Positions 34,209 to 42,284 of a stretch of 64,000 nucleotides of DNA are shown here, piece after piece. Positions within the stretch are counted from its first letter, which is position 1, and every line of letters starts with the position of its first letter. The DNA comes from Fervidifonticultor_A tertius (GTDB taxonomy: Bacteria; Sysuimicrobiota; Sysuimicrobiia; Sysuimicrobiales; Humicultoraceae): positions 1 through 64,000 of the forward strand of contig JAVKIY010000003.1 in the NCBI GenBank assembly GCA_031459235.1, given 5' to 3'. A program made the position numbers and the translations under genes. The notes under the pieces were generated by a model. The model did not search any database. It was not told where the DNA came from and worked only from the letters and a program-made list of their open reading frames with translations.

Positions 34209-35260
34209 CAGGGGCCCGGCGCGCATCCGGCGGCCTGGGGGAGGTCGAACCGGAAGACGGGACCGTTGTAGCCGTCGAGGCACGCGGGCAGCTCGGCGAG
34301 CTCGACCCGCGCCCCGGTGTCCACGTCATATGTCACGAAGGCGACTGCGCGCACGCGGGGGTCAATGTCCAGCAGGGTCACCGTCGACCGGGAAGGCACG
34401 TGGGGATGGCCCACGTAGCGCCTGGCGCCCACGCCCCCCGAGTGCAGCAAGCGGAGCCGGCCACGGTGGGCGGGGTAGTACGCCGCGTGATGGCCGCTGA
34501 TGTATAGGTCGACACCCCGCGCCTCGAACCGCGCTCGCCACCCCTCCCCGCCCTCGATGACCTCGCCGGCCTTGCTGCGTCCCATCGAGACGCCGTAGAG
34601 GGGCAGGTGCCCGAGCACGACGCGCATCGGCGCGGCGCGGGCGGGCGCACTCTCCAGGGCCGCCTGCACCCACGCGTGATTCTGGACGACGTGTGAGGAC
34701 GCGTCGATGACCAGGAAGAACACCTTCTTGAACAGGAAGCCGTAGGCGAACGGGAAGTCCCGGGCGCTCGCATAGTCGAGCCGGGGCCGGTGCGCCGGGT
34801 CGCGCCAGTAGGCCGCGGCGTGGTCGCGTTCCCGCTGGAAGAGATACGCTCCCCCCGCGCTGCGCGCAGCCGATGCGTCGTGATTCCCCAGGGCAAACGC
34901 AAAGGGGATGCCGGCGCGCCTCAGGGGCGCGGCCACCGCCGCGTCGAACGCGCGCCACATCTCCGGGAAGCGGGCGTCCGGCAGGTCCGCCTTTTGCCCC
35001 GCGATCATGTCTCCGGCGGAGAGCACAATGTCAGGCCGCCAAGCGTCCACGATGGTTCGCACGACGCGCGCCACCGCAGGACTGTAGGTGGTCGAGCCGT
35101 AGGGACCGTTGAAGTCGCCGAAAACCACGGCCCGCACACGCTCGCCTGCCGTTGGAGCGCCGTCGCCCGGCCGCGGAGCCAGCAGGGCGGAGAGGAGCAG
35201 CGCGGCCAGGGCGATGTGGTGACTCGCGGGACGCAGGCGGGCACGGGCGGAGCGAGTCAT
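34208..35260 (-). CDS. Exported metallophosphoesterase with altered metal motifs
   Basis: 350-aa calcineurin-like phosphoesterase with an N-terminal signal peptide (LRPASHHIALAALLLSALLA). Motif order is kept: GDFNG, GDMIAG, ALGNHDAS, VLGHLPLY, ISGHHAAYY. The first motif is D-x-N rather than D-x-H, and the last is GHHA rather than GHxH, so two usual metal ligands are absent or moved. ATG 35260 is preferred; GTG 35272 is an alternative with a similar signal sequence. Likely periplasmic; substrate unknown. Coupled to the AAA-TPR gene downstream. Confidence 0.82.
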   Translation of the reverse strand: MTRSARARLRPASHHIALAALLLSALLAPRPGDGAPTAGERVRAVVFGDFNGPYGSTTYSPAVARVVRTIVDAWRPDIVLSAGDMIAGQKADLPDARFPEMWRAFDAAVAAPLRRAGIPFAFALGNHDASAARSAGGAYLFQRERDHAAAYWRDPAHRPRLDYASARDFPFAYGFLFKKVFFLVIDASSHVVQNHAWVQAALESAPARAAPMRVVLGHLPLYGVSMGRSKAGEVIEGGEGWRARFEARGVDLYISGHHAAYYPAHRGRLRLLHSGGVGARRYVGHPHVPSRSTVTLLDIDPRVRAVAFVTYDVDTGARVELAELPACLDGYNGPVFRFDLPQAAGCAPGP

Positions 35261-35523
35261 CTCGTCACCCACGGCTTCGGGGGCCGGTGCCGAGATTGTA
35301 ACAGAAGACCGGGAGACGGGCTACGGCTCGCGGAGATGCGGTCGCATCTTCACGAAGCCATCTCGCTGGCAAGGGCCCCTACGGGTTCGCGAACGTGCCT
35401 CTCGGCATTGGGGACAGCCTTGAGAATCCGGAGGCGGCGGGGGTGGACGAGTGCTCGGAGCAGTCTGCGCGATATCAACTCGACGACCTCAAGACAGTAA
35501 TTGCTCGGGACACACCGCAGTTG
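35261..35523. other. Gene-free spacer
   Basis: 263 bases between the metallophosphoesterase start and the tRNA-Gln 3' end. I find no credible gene, promoter pair or repeat. Composition is somewhat lower in GC than the neighbouring genes, as expected of intergenic DNA. Confidence 0.6.
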
Positions 35524-35597
35524 TGGCTGGGGGAGGAGGATTCGAACCCCCACTAACGGGTCCAGAGCCCGTCGTCCTACCGTTAGACGATCCCCCA
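35524..35597 (-). tRNA. tRNA-Gln (anticodon CUG), CCA encoded
   Basis: The minus strand folds as a cloverleaf: acceptor TGGGGGA pairs with TCCCCCA, the anticodon loop is CTCTGGA with anticodon CTG, and the T-loop is GGTTCGAATCC. It carries an encoded 3' CCA (35524-35526). The U1-A72 acceptor end is typical of tRNA-Gln. It lies downstream of gltX with its own promoter at 35646-35675. glnS at 20857 would charge it. Confidence 0.95.
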
Positions 35598-35607
35598 GCG
35601 TGCAAGA

Positions 35608-35628
35608 CGCCGCGGAGAGGCCGCGGCG
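35608..35628 (-). other. Hairpin in the tRNA-Gln precursor leader
   Basis: Arms cgccgcgg (35608-35615) and ccgcggcg (35621-35628) pair around a 5-base loop, 11 bases before the mature tRNA 5' end. It could guide RNase processing. No protein-coding explanation. Confidence 0.4.
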
Positions 35629-35645
35629 ATTCGAAGAGCAACTTG

Positions 35646-35675
35646 ATTATAGGCAGCCCGCGCGAGCCGGGTCAA
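35646..35675 (-). promoter_or_regulatory. Strong promoter of tRNA-Gln
   Basis: On the minus strand, TTGACC (35670-35675) and consensus TATAAT (35646-35651) are 18 bases apart. The predicted start is about 40 bases before the mature tRNA. Between it and gltX (35676-35762) nothing else is recognised. Confidence 0.85.
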
Positions 35676-35762
35676 CTGCCGCTGCCCCGGCGGTCTCCGC
35701 GCTCGAGGAAAGACAAGAACCCGGAGGCCACCCGCGCCACGCGCCGATCCGGTCGCCCCCCT

Positions 35763-37247
35763 CTATGGGCCCTCCACCCCCTCCCCCGCCGCCATCGCCG
35801 CGCCGCGGCGCAGCCGCGCGACCGCCCGCTCGCGCCCCAGCACCTCGATCAGCTCGAACAGACCGGGCCCGGCGGTCTTCCCGGTCAGCGCCACGCGCGC
35901 CGGGTGCACCAGCGCCCTGGCGTCCACCCCCGCGCGCGCACACACCTCGCGCAGCGCGCGCTCGATTCCGCCACGCTCGAACGGCCCGAGCGCCGCAAGC
36001 GCGTCGGCGTAGGCGGCCAGCAGCGGCGCGGCCTGGGGCTTCAGGTACTGCGCCACGGCGCCAGTGTCGAAGACTACATCCCTGAAGAAGAAGTCACCGT
36101 AGACCACGATGTCGCGGCCCACCTTGAGCCGCTCGCCCACGACGTCGATCACCCCCCGGAGGTAGCGCCGGCCAGCGGCGTCCTCCGCGACGGGCAGGCC
36201 CGCGCGCCGCAGGATACCCTCGCACAGCTCCACCACCCGGTCCGGGTCCGCCTCGAGCAGCCGGCGCATGTAGACCCCGTTCAGCCACGTGAGCTTCTCC
36301 AGGTCGAAGATCGGCGAGGCCGCGCCCACGTCCTCGATCCGGAACCCTCGGATCAGCTCGTCGATCGAGTAGACCTCACGCTCCGCCTCGGGGTGCCACG
36401 CCATCAGCGCGAAGAAGTTGAGCATCGCCTCGGGCAAGAACCCCTGGTCGCGGTAGTCGCGCAGCGCGGTATCGCCGTGGCGCTTGCTGAGCTTCTTGCG
36501 GTCCGCGCCGAGGATCGTCGGATGGTGGGCGACGGCGGGCGGCTCCCACCCGAGCGCCCGGTACATGACGAACTGCTTGGGCGTGTTCGAGAGGTGCTCG
36601 CTGCCCCGGATGACATGCGTGATCCCCATCAGGTGGTCGTCCACCACGTTGGCGAAGTTGTACAACGGCGTGCCGTCGGAGCGGACGATGATGTAGTCGT
36701 CCAGGTGCTCGGGGTCGAACACCACGCGGCCGCGAATCAGATCGTCGATGACGATCGGCTCGGCCCCCTCCGCCACGCGCACCCGCAACGACGGTCGGCG
36801 GCCCTCGGCCTCGAACGCGGCCCGCTGGGCGTCGGTGAGCGCGCGACAACGGCCGGAGTACCGGTGAGGCCGCCGCGCGGCCTCGGCGGCCTTGCGCTCG
36901 GCGTCGAGCTCCTGCGGCGTGCAGTAGCAGGGATACGCCGCCCCGCGCGCCACCAGCTCCTGGGCGTAGCGCGCGTACAGCGGCGCCCGCTCCGTCTGGC
37001 GGTACGGCCCGACCGGACCGCCGACGTCGGGCCCCTCGTCCCACCTCAGGCCCAACCACCGGAAGTCCTCGAGGATCGCGGCCTCGTACGCCTGCGTCGA
37101 GCGCGACCGGTCGGTGTCCTCGATGCGCAGGATAAACGCGCCACCGTGATGGCGCGCGAACAGCCAGCCAAAGAAGGCCGACCAGGCCCCGCCGACGTGC
37201 AGGTAGCCGGTCGGCGACGGCGCGTAGCGCGTGCGGACCGATCCCAC
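35763..37247 (-). CDS. gltX: Glutamyl-tRNA synthetase
   Basis: 494-aa class Ic GluRS. The HIGH-equivalent APSPTGYLHVGGAWSAFF lies near residues 9-26 and the KMSKS-equivalent GADRKKLSKRHGD near 245. CYCTPQELDAERKA with a later Cys (SGRCR) matches the bacterial zinc-binding insert. RIEDTDRSRS is also diagnostic. GTG 37247 is 5 bases after the prs stop. Presence of a separate GlnRS suggests this GluRS can be discriminating for tRNA-Glu. Confidence 0.96.
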   Translation of the reverse strand: MGSVRTRYAPSPTGYLHVGGAWSAFFGWLFARHHGGAFILRIEDTDRSRSTQAYEAAILEDFRWLGLRWDEGPDVGGPVGPYRQTERAPLYARYAQELVARGAAYPCYCTPQELDAERKAAEAARRPHRYSGRCRALTDAQRAAFEAEGRRPSLRVRVAEGAEPIVIDDLIRGRVVFDPEHLDDYIIVRSDGTPLYNFANVVDDHLMGITHVIRGSEHLSNTPKQFVMYRALGWEPPAVAHHPTILGADRKKLSKRHGDTALRDYRDQGFLPEAMLNFFALMAWHPEAEREVYSIDELIRGFRIEDVGAASPIFDLEKLTWLNGVYMRRLLEADPDRVVELCEGILRRAGLPVAEDAAGRRYLRGVIDVVGERLKVGRDIVVYGDFFFRDVVFDTGAVAQYLKPQAAPLLAAYADALAALGPFERGGIERALREVCARAGVDARALVHPARVALTGKTAGPGLFELIEVLGRERAVARLRRGAAMAAGEGVEGP

Positions 37248-37252
37248 GGCAG

Positions 37253-38212
37253 TCAGGTGAAGAGCAGGCTGACCGACTGGTTCAGGTGAATTCGCCGGAT
37301 CGCCTCGGCGAGCAGCGGCGCGGCCGACAGCAGCGTCACCTTGGCCGGCTTGCGCTCCGCGGGCACGGGGATGGTGTTCGTGACGATCACTTCCTTGATC
37401 TCGGGCCGCGCCAGCCGCTCGAACGCCGGGCCGGCGAACACCGGGTGCGTGGAGCAGACGTAAATCTCAGGCTGGCACCCCTGGGCGAGCAGCACGTCCG
37501 CGGCGCGCATCACCGTCCCGGCGGTGTCGATGATGTCCTCGATTAGAATCGGGATCCGGCCCTGGACCTCCCCCACCACCTGGATCGGCTCCTTCGCATC
37601 GGTGCCCACCCGGCGCTGAAAGATCACGGCGAGCGGCAGGTCAAGGCGGTCGGCGAGCTGCTTGCTGCGGCGCACCGCGCCGTCGTCGGGGGCGACGACC
37701 ACGCCGTCTCGCAGCCCCTTCCGCCCCAGGTAGTCCGCGAACAACGGGAGCGCCCGCAGGTGGTCCACGGGGATGTTGAAGAAGCCCTCGATCTGCCCGG
37801 CGTGCAGGTCGATGGTGAGCATGCGGTTGACACCCGCGGTCGTGAGCAGGTCGGCCACGAGCCGCCCGGTGATCGGCTCGCGCGGCGCGTCCTTCTTGTC
37901 CTTGCGGCCGTAGCCGTAGTAGGGCACCACCGCGGTGATCCGGCCCGCCGAGGCGCGCTTGAGGGCGTCCACCATGATGAGCAGCTCCATCAGGTGCTCG
38001 TTGACCGGATCGCAGGTGGACTGGATGACGAAGGCGTCCTCGCCGCGCGCGTTCTCCTCGTACCGACAGTAAATCTCGCCGTCGGCGAACCGCATCAGGG
38101 TCACGCGGCCGAGGGCCACGTGCAGGTAGTCGGCGATCTCGCGTCCCAGCGCGGGAATGGACGAGCCGCAGAACAGCTTCAGCTCGCCGTAGGCCGCTCC
38201 GTCCGTGGGCAC
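37253..38212 (-). CDS. prs: Ribose-phosphate pyrophosphokinase
   Basis: 319-aa PRPP synthetase, supplying PRPP for purine, pyrimidine and histidine synthesis (HisG at 16943). It shows RFADGEIYCRYEENARGED, YYGYGRKDKKDAPREPITGR with the flexible-loop region, TIDLHAGQIEGFF and the PRPP loop IEDIIDTAGT. The loop has Glu where Asp is usual, and the ribose-phosphate strand reads VVVAPDDGAVRRSK rather than SPDxGGxxRA, a divergent class I variant. GTG 38212 starts 3 bases after the spoVS stop. Confidence 0.93.
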   Translation of the reverse strand: MPTDGAAYGELKLFCGSSIPALGREIADYLHVALGRVTLMRFADGEIYCRYEENARGEDAFVIQSTCDPVNEHLMELLIMVDALKRASAGRITAVVPYYGYGRKDKKDAPREPITGRLVADLLTTAGVNRMLTIDLHAGQIEGFFNIPVDHLRALPLFADYLGRKGLRDGVVVAPDDGAVRRSKQLADRLDLPLAVIFQRRVGTDAKEPIQVVGEVQGRIPILIEDIIDTAGTVMRAADVLLAQGCQPEIYVCSTHPVFAGPAFERLARPEIKEVIVTNTIPVPAERKPAKVTLLSAAPLLAEAIRRIHLNQSVSLLFT

Positions 38213-38215
38213 CGG

Positions 38216-38479
38216 CTATCGCGCTTCGACGAGGAACTTGATCGCGGTGCGCTCCTCCCCGTCGATCTCCACCTTCGTAAACGCAGGAATGGCCACGAGG
38301 TCGATGCCGTTGGGCGCCACGAACCCGCGGCTGATCGCGATCGCCTTCACGGCCTGGTTGACGGCGCCGGCGCCGACCGCCTGGATCTCCACGGAGCCCT
38401 TCTCCCGGACGATCGCCGCCACCGCGCCCGCGACCGCCTTCGGTTTGGAGTCCGCGGAGACCTTGAGCACCTCCGGCAT
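38216..38479 (-). CDS. spoVS: Stage V sporulation protein S homologue
   Basis: 87-aa SpoVS-family protein with the highly conserved core EVLKVSADSKPKAVAGAV, IQAVGAGAVNQAVKAIAI, RGFVAPNGIDLVAIPAF and a DGEERTAIKF end. The fold is Alba-like and possibly nucleic-acid binding; required in Bacillus for coat and septation steps. ATG 38479 gives the usual length; TTG 38488 is closer to the GAGGAGG and is an alternative. No other sporulation gene is in the window, and SpoVS occurs in non-sporulators, so sporulation should not be assumed. Confidence 0.93.
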   Translation of the reverse strand: MPEVLKVSADSKPKAVAGAVAAIVREKGSVEIQAVGAGAVNQAVKAIAISRGFVAPNGIDLVAIPAFTKVEIDGEERTAIKFLVEAR

Positions 38480-38530
38480 GCCGATCAATGCCTCCTCGAA
38501 AGCTGCGACGGCTGGCGGGTGTCTGGGGGC

Positions 38531-39640
38531 CTATTCCGTCCAGTTTGGAGGAACTCCTGCACGCGCCGCCCGCGCCCCGTCACGCTCCGACAGGACCGCC
38601 GCGACCAGCCCGACGGCCGTGGAGGCCCGGGCGCGCAGTCCCGGCGCGGCCTGCTGCAGCCGCGAGCGCAGCACCACACGCCCCTCGAAGGTCCGGCCGA
38701 GCGCCTCGGCGATCGCCAGCCCGGTGGCGTCCACCGGCACCACGCCGGGCAGGCCGACCTCGGCCGCAAACGCGGAAACCTTGGGGTCATAGGCGACGGC
38801 GACCGCGGGCACGCCGCCGAGCGCGGCGAAGATCAACCCGTGGAGCCGCACCGCCACCATCACGTCCATCGCCCCAACGACCCCGAGCAGGTCTCGCGGA
38901 TCGGGCACGGGCACGACCCGACCGGCTGCCGCCGCGGCCACCTCCTCACTAATCTCGCGGTCGCGCGCCAGGTCGAACGGAAAGACTGCGACGCGCGCCC
39001 CGTAGGTCTCGGCGACCCGCCGGATGCCCCGGCCGATCTCCGCGGGCGACCGCATGCCCGGCCAGGCGCGGACCGCGACCCCCACGCGCGCGTTCGCCCG
39101 GTCGAGACCCTCGGCGGCGAGGATCCGCCGGACCCGCTGCGGGTCGGGCCGCGGCGTGAGCGCCGCCAGATCCGCCCCCAGGTGGATCTCGGAGGTGACG
39201 CCGAGCTGCCGCAGCGCGCGCGCCGAGGCCGCGTCGCGCACGCTGAGCACCCGAACGCCGGCGAACGCGCGCGCCGCCAGGCGCCGCACCCACGGCCGGC
39301 GGAGGGGACCGACGCCCTGACCCACCACCGCCACCGGCACGCCGCGTCGCGCGGCCGCCATCATCACGCCCAGGTAGTAGACCGCGCTGCGCGCGCTCGT
39401 CGCGTCCTGGACCAGCGATCCGCCGCCGCAGACGACCAGCCGCGCGCCCCGGACCGCCTGCCAGACCGCCACCGGCGCCCGTCCCACCGCCTCCACGCGG
39501 TGGAGCGCCTCGGTCGCCGGCGGGTCGGCGGAGAGGACGACCAGGCGCGCCCGGGGCGCGCGCGCGCGCAGCTCGGCCAGTAGCCCGGCCAGCACCGCCT
39601 CATCACCGAGGTTGCCGAACCCGTAGTATCCGCTGATCAG
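38531..39640 (-). CDS. csaB: CsaB-type polysaccharide pyruvyl transferase
   Basis: 369-aa predicted pyruvyltransferase adding ketal pyruvate to cell-wall polysaccharide, used elsewhere to anchor SLH-domain surface proteins. N-terminal LISGYYGFGNLGDEAVL and VVCGGGSLVQDATS, and C-terminal VRLHGLIFAALGGVPAVAVA, are family signatures. No ATG, GTG or TTG precedes the conserved start in frame; the best start is CTG 39640, overlapping the DUF5693 stop as CTGA. The next GTG would cut off the GYYGFGN motif. Works presumably with DUF5693 upstream. Confidence 0.86.
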   Translation of the reverse strand: MISGYYGFGNLGDEAVLAGLLAELRARAPRARLVVLSADPPATEALHRVEAVGRAPVAVWQAVRGARLVVCGGGSLVQDATSARSAVYYLGVMMAAARRGVPVAVVGQGVGPLRRPWVRRLAARAFAGVRVLSVRDAASARALRQLGVTSEIHLGADLAALTPRPDPQRVRRILAAEGLDRANARVGVAVRAWPGMRSPAEIGRGIRRVAETYGARVAVFPFDLARDREISEEVAAAAAGRVVPVPDPRDLLGVVGAMDVMVAVRLHGLIFAALGGVPAVAVAYDPKVSAFAAEVGLPGVVPVDATGLAIAEALGRTFEGRVVLRSRLQQAAPGLRARASTAVGLVAAVLSERDGARAARAGVPPNWTE

Positions 39641-41589
39641 GACCGGACGGTCCGCCTCGTGATCCAGAGGAGCACCAGCGCGGGCGGGGTGGCCGCCAGC
39701 GCGCCCAGCAGCAGCGCGTTGGCGGTGCGCCAGAAGGTGTAGACGACCGGTGTGTGGATGTGCGAGAACGAGTTCACGGCGCCCGCGGTGCCGATGGCGC
39801 CCACCATGGCCAGCGGCAGCGCAAGCCTCCGCCACCCGGCCGCGGCGCTCAGGCCGGCGAGAACGAGGGCGGGGTATCCGATCAGGAACTCCTTCGTGCG
39901 CGGCCGCGCGCCGAGCGCGGCCTCCAGGGTCTCCCGGAGCTGCTGCTCGATGCCGGAGAGGGGCACACTCACGTTGCCGGTGCGGGCGAGCAGCAGCACG
40001 GCCCCTGCCCCCACGACGATCGCGGCCAGCGCGGCGCCCACCCCGACCGGCCGGGCCAGCCACCCGGACGCCTCGCGGAGGCGCTCCGGCCACCGACCCG
40101 GACGTCCCGCGAACGCCAGCCACAGGCCGGCCAGGAGCACGGGCGCCGCGTGCGCGACCTTGACGCCCAGGAACGTCGAGACCGCCATCATGAACCCCCA
40201 CTGCGAGAGCAGGGCCGCGACGAGCACCCCGGTCGCCACGGCGACCGCGAGCGCGCGGAGCAACGTACCCCACCCCGCGGCAGCCCAGTGGGGACGCGTT
40301 CCCGGGCGCGGGAGGGCCCAGACAACGGCACCAGTCGCGCCTGCCACCGCGGTCGCCAGCGCGAGCACCTGCCGCCACGCCGCGTCGAGCCGCGTGGCGC
40401 CCACCGCGGCGGTGACCATCAGGATGAGCGCCAACACCGCCCACCGCCAGGAGGCCGGCAGGTCCACTCCCATCGCGCGCGCCAGGCCGTCCGCCACGAG
40501 CAGGCATAGCGCGCCCGCGCCCAGCGCCACGAGCCAAACGAGGGGTGCGGGGACGCCCAGCGGCTCCAGCGGCCGCGCGCGCGCCATCGCGAACCCGGCC
40601 TGGCGGAGCCGCCCGGCAATGGTGCGCACCAGCTGGAGGTTCACCTCGACGGGTGAGTACCCCGCGGTCGTCGCCAGCATCGGCCGCAGGTAGAGCAGCC
40701 GGAGGTTGCGCTCCTGGGCCGCGCGCACGAACCGCTCGACGACGTCGTGCGGGCGGAAGGTGGCCAGCTCCTCGGGTGTGATGCTGAACACGCGGATCAC
40801 GGCCGGTTGCATGGCCGCGGTGAACCGATCCTCACCACGCTGCTGCCGCCGCGCCGTGAACACCTCGATGCGGCCGAACCGCGCGCCGATCCGGCGGTAT
40901 GCGTCGGCCGCCTCGGGGATGAGTCCTTCGTACCCGGCCACCTCGGTGAGGGCGAAGATCAGGGTGGGCTCCGGGGAGGTGGCGGCCGCGGCCTCGGCAA
41001 GCGCGGTCAGGCGCTCGGCCGTCAACCCACGGTAGTTGCGAGGTCGCAGCACCACGCCCAGGCCGGCGGCCCGCGCCAGGCGCGCGTCCTCGGGCCGAAA
41101 CCCGAGCCCGATCTCCTCGAGGTCCTCGGGAGTGCCCGACACCTCGAGCACGCCGCCCAGGTCCTGCACGCGCCCGGCGCCCAGCAGCAGCCGGAGCCGG
41201 CCGCCGGCGAACGCGAGAGCCTCGGGCGGGCCCGAAACGTAGACCGCGTCCGGGCGCAGCGCGCCCCGGGCCAGGAGTCGCTCGACAGCCGGCGCCGGCG
41301 CGGCCTGGCGGGCGAGGGCTGCGAGCGCCCCACCCGAGGCGTAGCTCAGCACGCCATCCGCGGCCAGCCGCTTCAACGTGTTGTCCCCGAGCGCGATGGA
41401 CGTCGCCCCGTAGCCGCGCGCCGCCCGGAGCACCTCCATCGGGTCGCGGCCCTCGCGCCGGATCAGCGTCAACCAGTCGTCGCCATCGAGCACGATCTCC
41501 ACGGCGCGATAGCGGGCCTCAAGCCGGACTCGCGCGGCCAGCACCACGGCCGCCGCGACCAGGCCGACCACGAGACAGGCGAGCAGCAC
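39637..41589 (-). CDS. DUF5693 multi-pass membrane protein
   Basis: 650-aa integral membrane protein matching DUF5693, a family found directly before csaB. It has an N-terminal anchor (ACLVVGLVAAAVVLAA), an extracytoplasmic domain of about 300 residues (DGDDWLTLIRREGRDPMEVL, VLRPRNYRGLT) and roughly ten C-terminal membrane helices. GTG 41589 is listed as start; CTG 41604, overlapping the previous stop as CTGA and adding STRR before the helix, is equally plausible. Role in exopolysaccharide or surface assembly is inferred from linkage. Confidence 0.82.
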   Translation of the reverse strand: MLLACLVVGLVAAAVVLAARVRLEARYRAVEIVLDGDDWLTLIRREGRDPMEVLRAARGYGATSIALGDNTLKRLAADGVLSYASGGALAALARQAAPAPAVERLLARGALRPDAVYVSGPPEALAFAGGRLRLLLGAGRVQDLGGVLEVSGTPEDLEEIGLGFRPEDARLARAAGLGVVLRPRNYRGLTAERLTALAEAAAATSPEPTLIFALTEVAGYEGLIPEAADAYRRIGARFGRIEVFTARRQQRGEDRFTAAMQPAVIRVFSITPEELATFRPHDVVERFVRAAQERNLRLLYLRPMLATTAGYSPVEVNLQLVRTIAGRLRQAGFAMARARPLEPLGVPAPLVWLVALGAGALCLLVADGLARAMGVDLPASWRWAVLALILMVTAAVGATRLDAAWRQVLALATAVAGATGAVVWALPRPGTRPHWAAAGWGTLLRALAVAVATGVLVAALLSQWGFMMAVSTFLGVKVAHAAPVLLAGLWLAFAGRPGRWPERLREASGWLARPVGVGAALAAIVVGAGAVLLLARTGNVSVPLSGIEQQLRETLEAALGARPRTKEFLIGYPALVLAGLSAAAGWRRLALPLAMVGAIGTAGAVNSFSHIHTPVVYTFWRTANALLLGALAATPPALVLLWITRRTVRS

Positions 41590-41600
41590 CCTGCGCGTGC

Positions 41601-42284
41601 TCAGGGCTCCGCTCCCACGCGGCCGTCCACGATCAGGCGGCCCTCGCGGGCCGCGATGCGCTCGATGCGCGCGGGCACCGGCAGGCCCCGCAGCGTCACC
41701 ACCGGCCGGCCCGCCATTGCGAGCATTGCCGTCGCCGCCGCGGGCGGGATGTCCATGCCGCTGAGGTCGAGCGCGTCGATGCGGAAGTACACGTCGCTGC
41801 GGTCCGCCACGTAAAACTGCCCGCGGACGCGCACCGCCGCCAGCACGGGCCCGGCCCGCACGGCCCCTGACGCCTCGATGCCGTCGGCGGCGATCCGCAC
41901 GGAGGCCTGCTCAACGCCCCGAGCCCCAAGGTATCCCTCGAGGTCGGCCGCGGTCAGTTCGACCTGGACTGTACCGGCGGTCACGGCCACAATCTCCAGA
42001 GCGGCGCCGGCACGCCTGGCGGTCACGCCGCGAAACGACGCGACCAGCCGGCTCGCGGTGACGTCGCCCGCGCGCACCCCGACGGCCGTCACGTCCAGGC
42101 GCTCGATGCGACCCCGCACGAGCGCAAGCGGCGAGGTCACCGCGCGCACCGACACGGGGCCGCGGGCCTGGAGCGCCGCGACGAGGTGACGCTCCAGCGG
42201 CCCCTGCAGGAGGACGGATGGCAACCAGACCCACGTCGCCCCCAGGCCGACGAGGACCGCGAGGAGCAGGACCGCGCGGCGCAC
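41601..42284 (-). CDS. DUF2993/LmeA-like lipid-binding protein
   Basis: 227-aa protein with an N-terminal membrane anchor (RAVLLLAVLVGLGATWVWL) and a DUF2993 domain (RGRIERLDVTAVGVRAGDVT, LEIVAVTAGTVQVELTAADL). Relatives such as mycobacterial LmeA bind phospholipids in the envelope. GTG 42284 shares one base with the prfB stop (TAGTG). Position before DUF5693 and csaB suggests an envelope function. Confidence 0.8.
   Translation of the reverse strand: MRRAVLLLAVLVGLGATWVWLPSVLLQGPLERHLVAALQARGPVSVRAVTSPLALVRGRIERLDVTAVGVRAGDVTASRLVASFRGVTARRAGAALEIVAVTAGTVQVELTAADLEGYLGARGVEQASVRIAADGIEASGAVRAGPVLAAVRVRGQFYVADRSDVYFRIDALDLSGMDIPPAAATAMLAMAGRPVVTLRGLPVPARIERIAAREGRLIVDGRVGAEP

Noticed and set aside
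32697..34271. A 524-codon plus-strand frame opposite the AAA-TPR gene
   Set aside because: No recognisable motif, while the antisense frame carries Walker A and B in order.
35350..35553. A 67-codon minus-strand frame beginning inside the tRNA-Gln
   Set aside because: It starts within the tRNA sequence, has no SD and no family resemblance.
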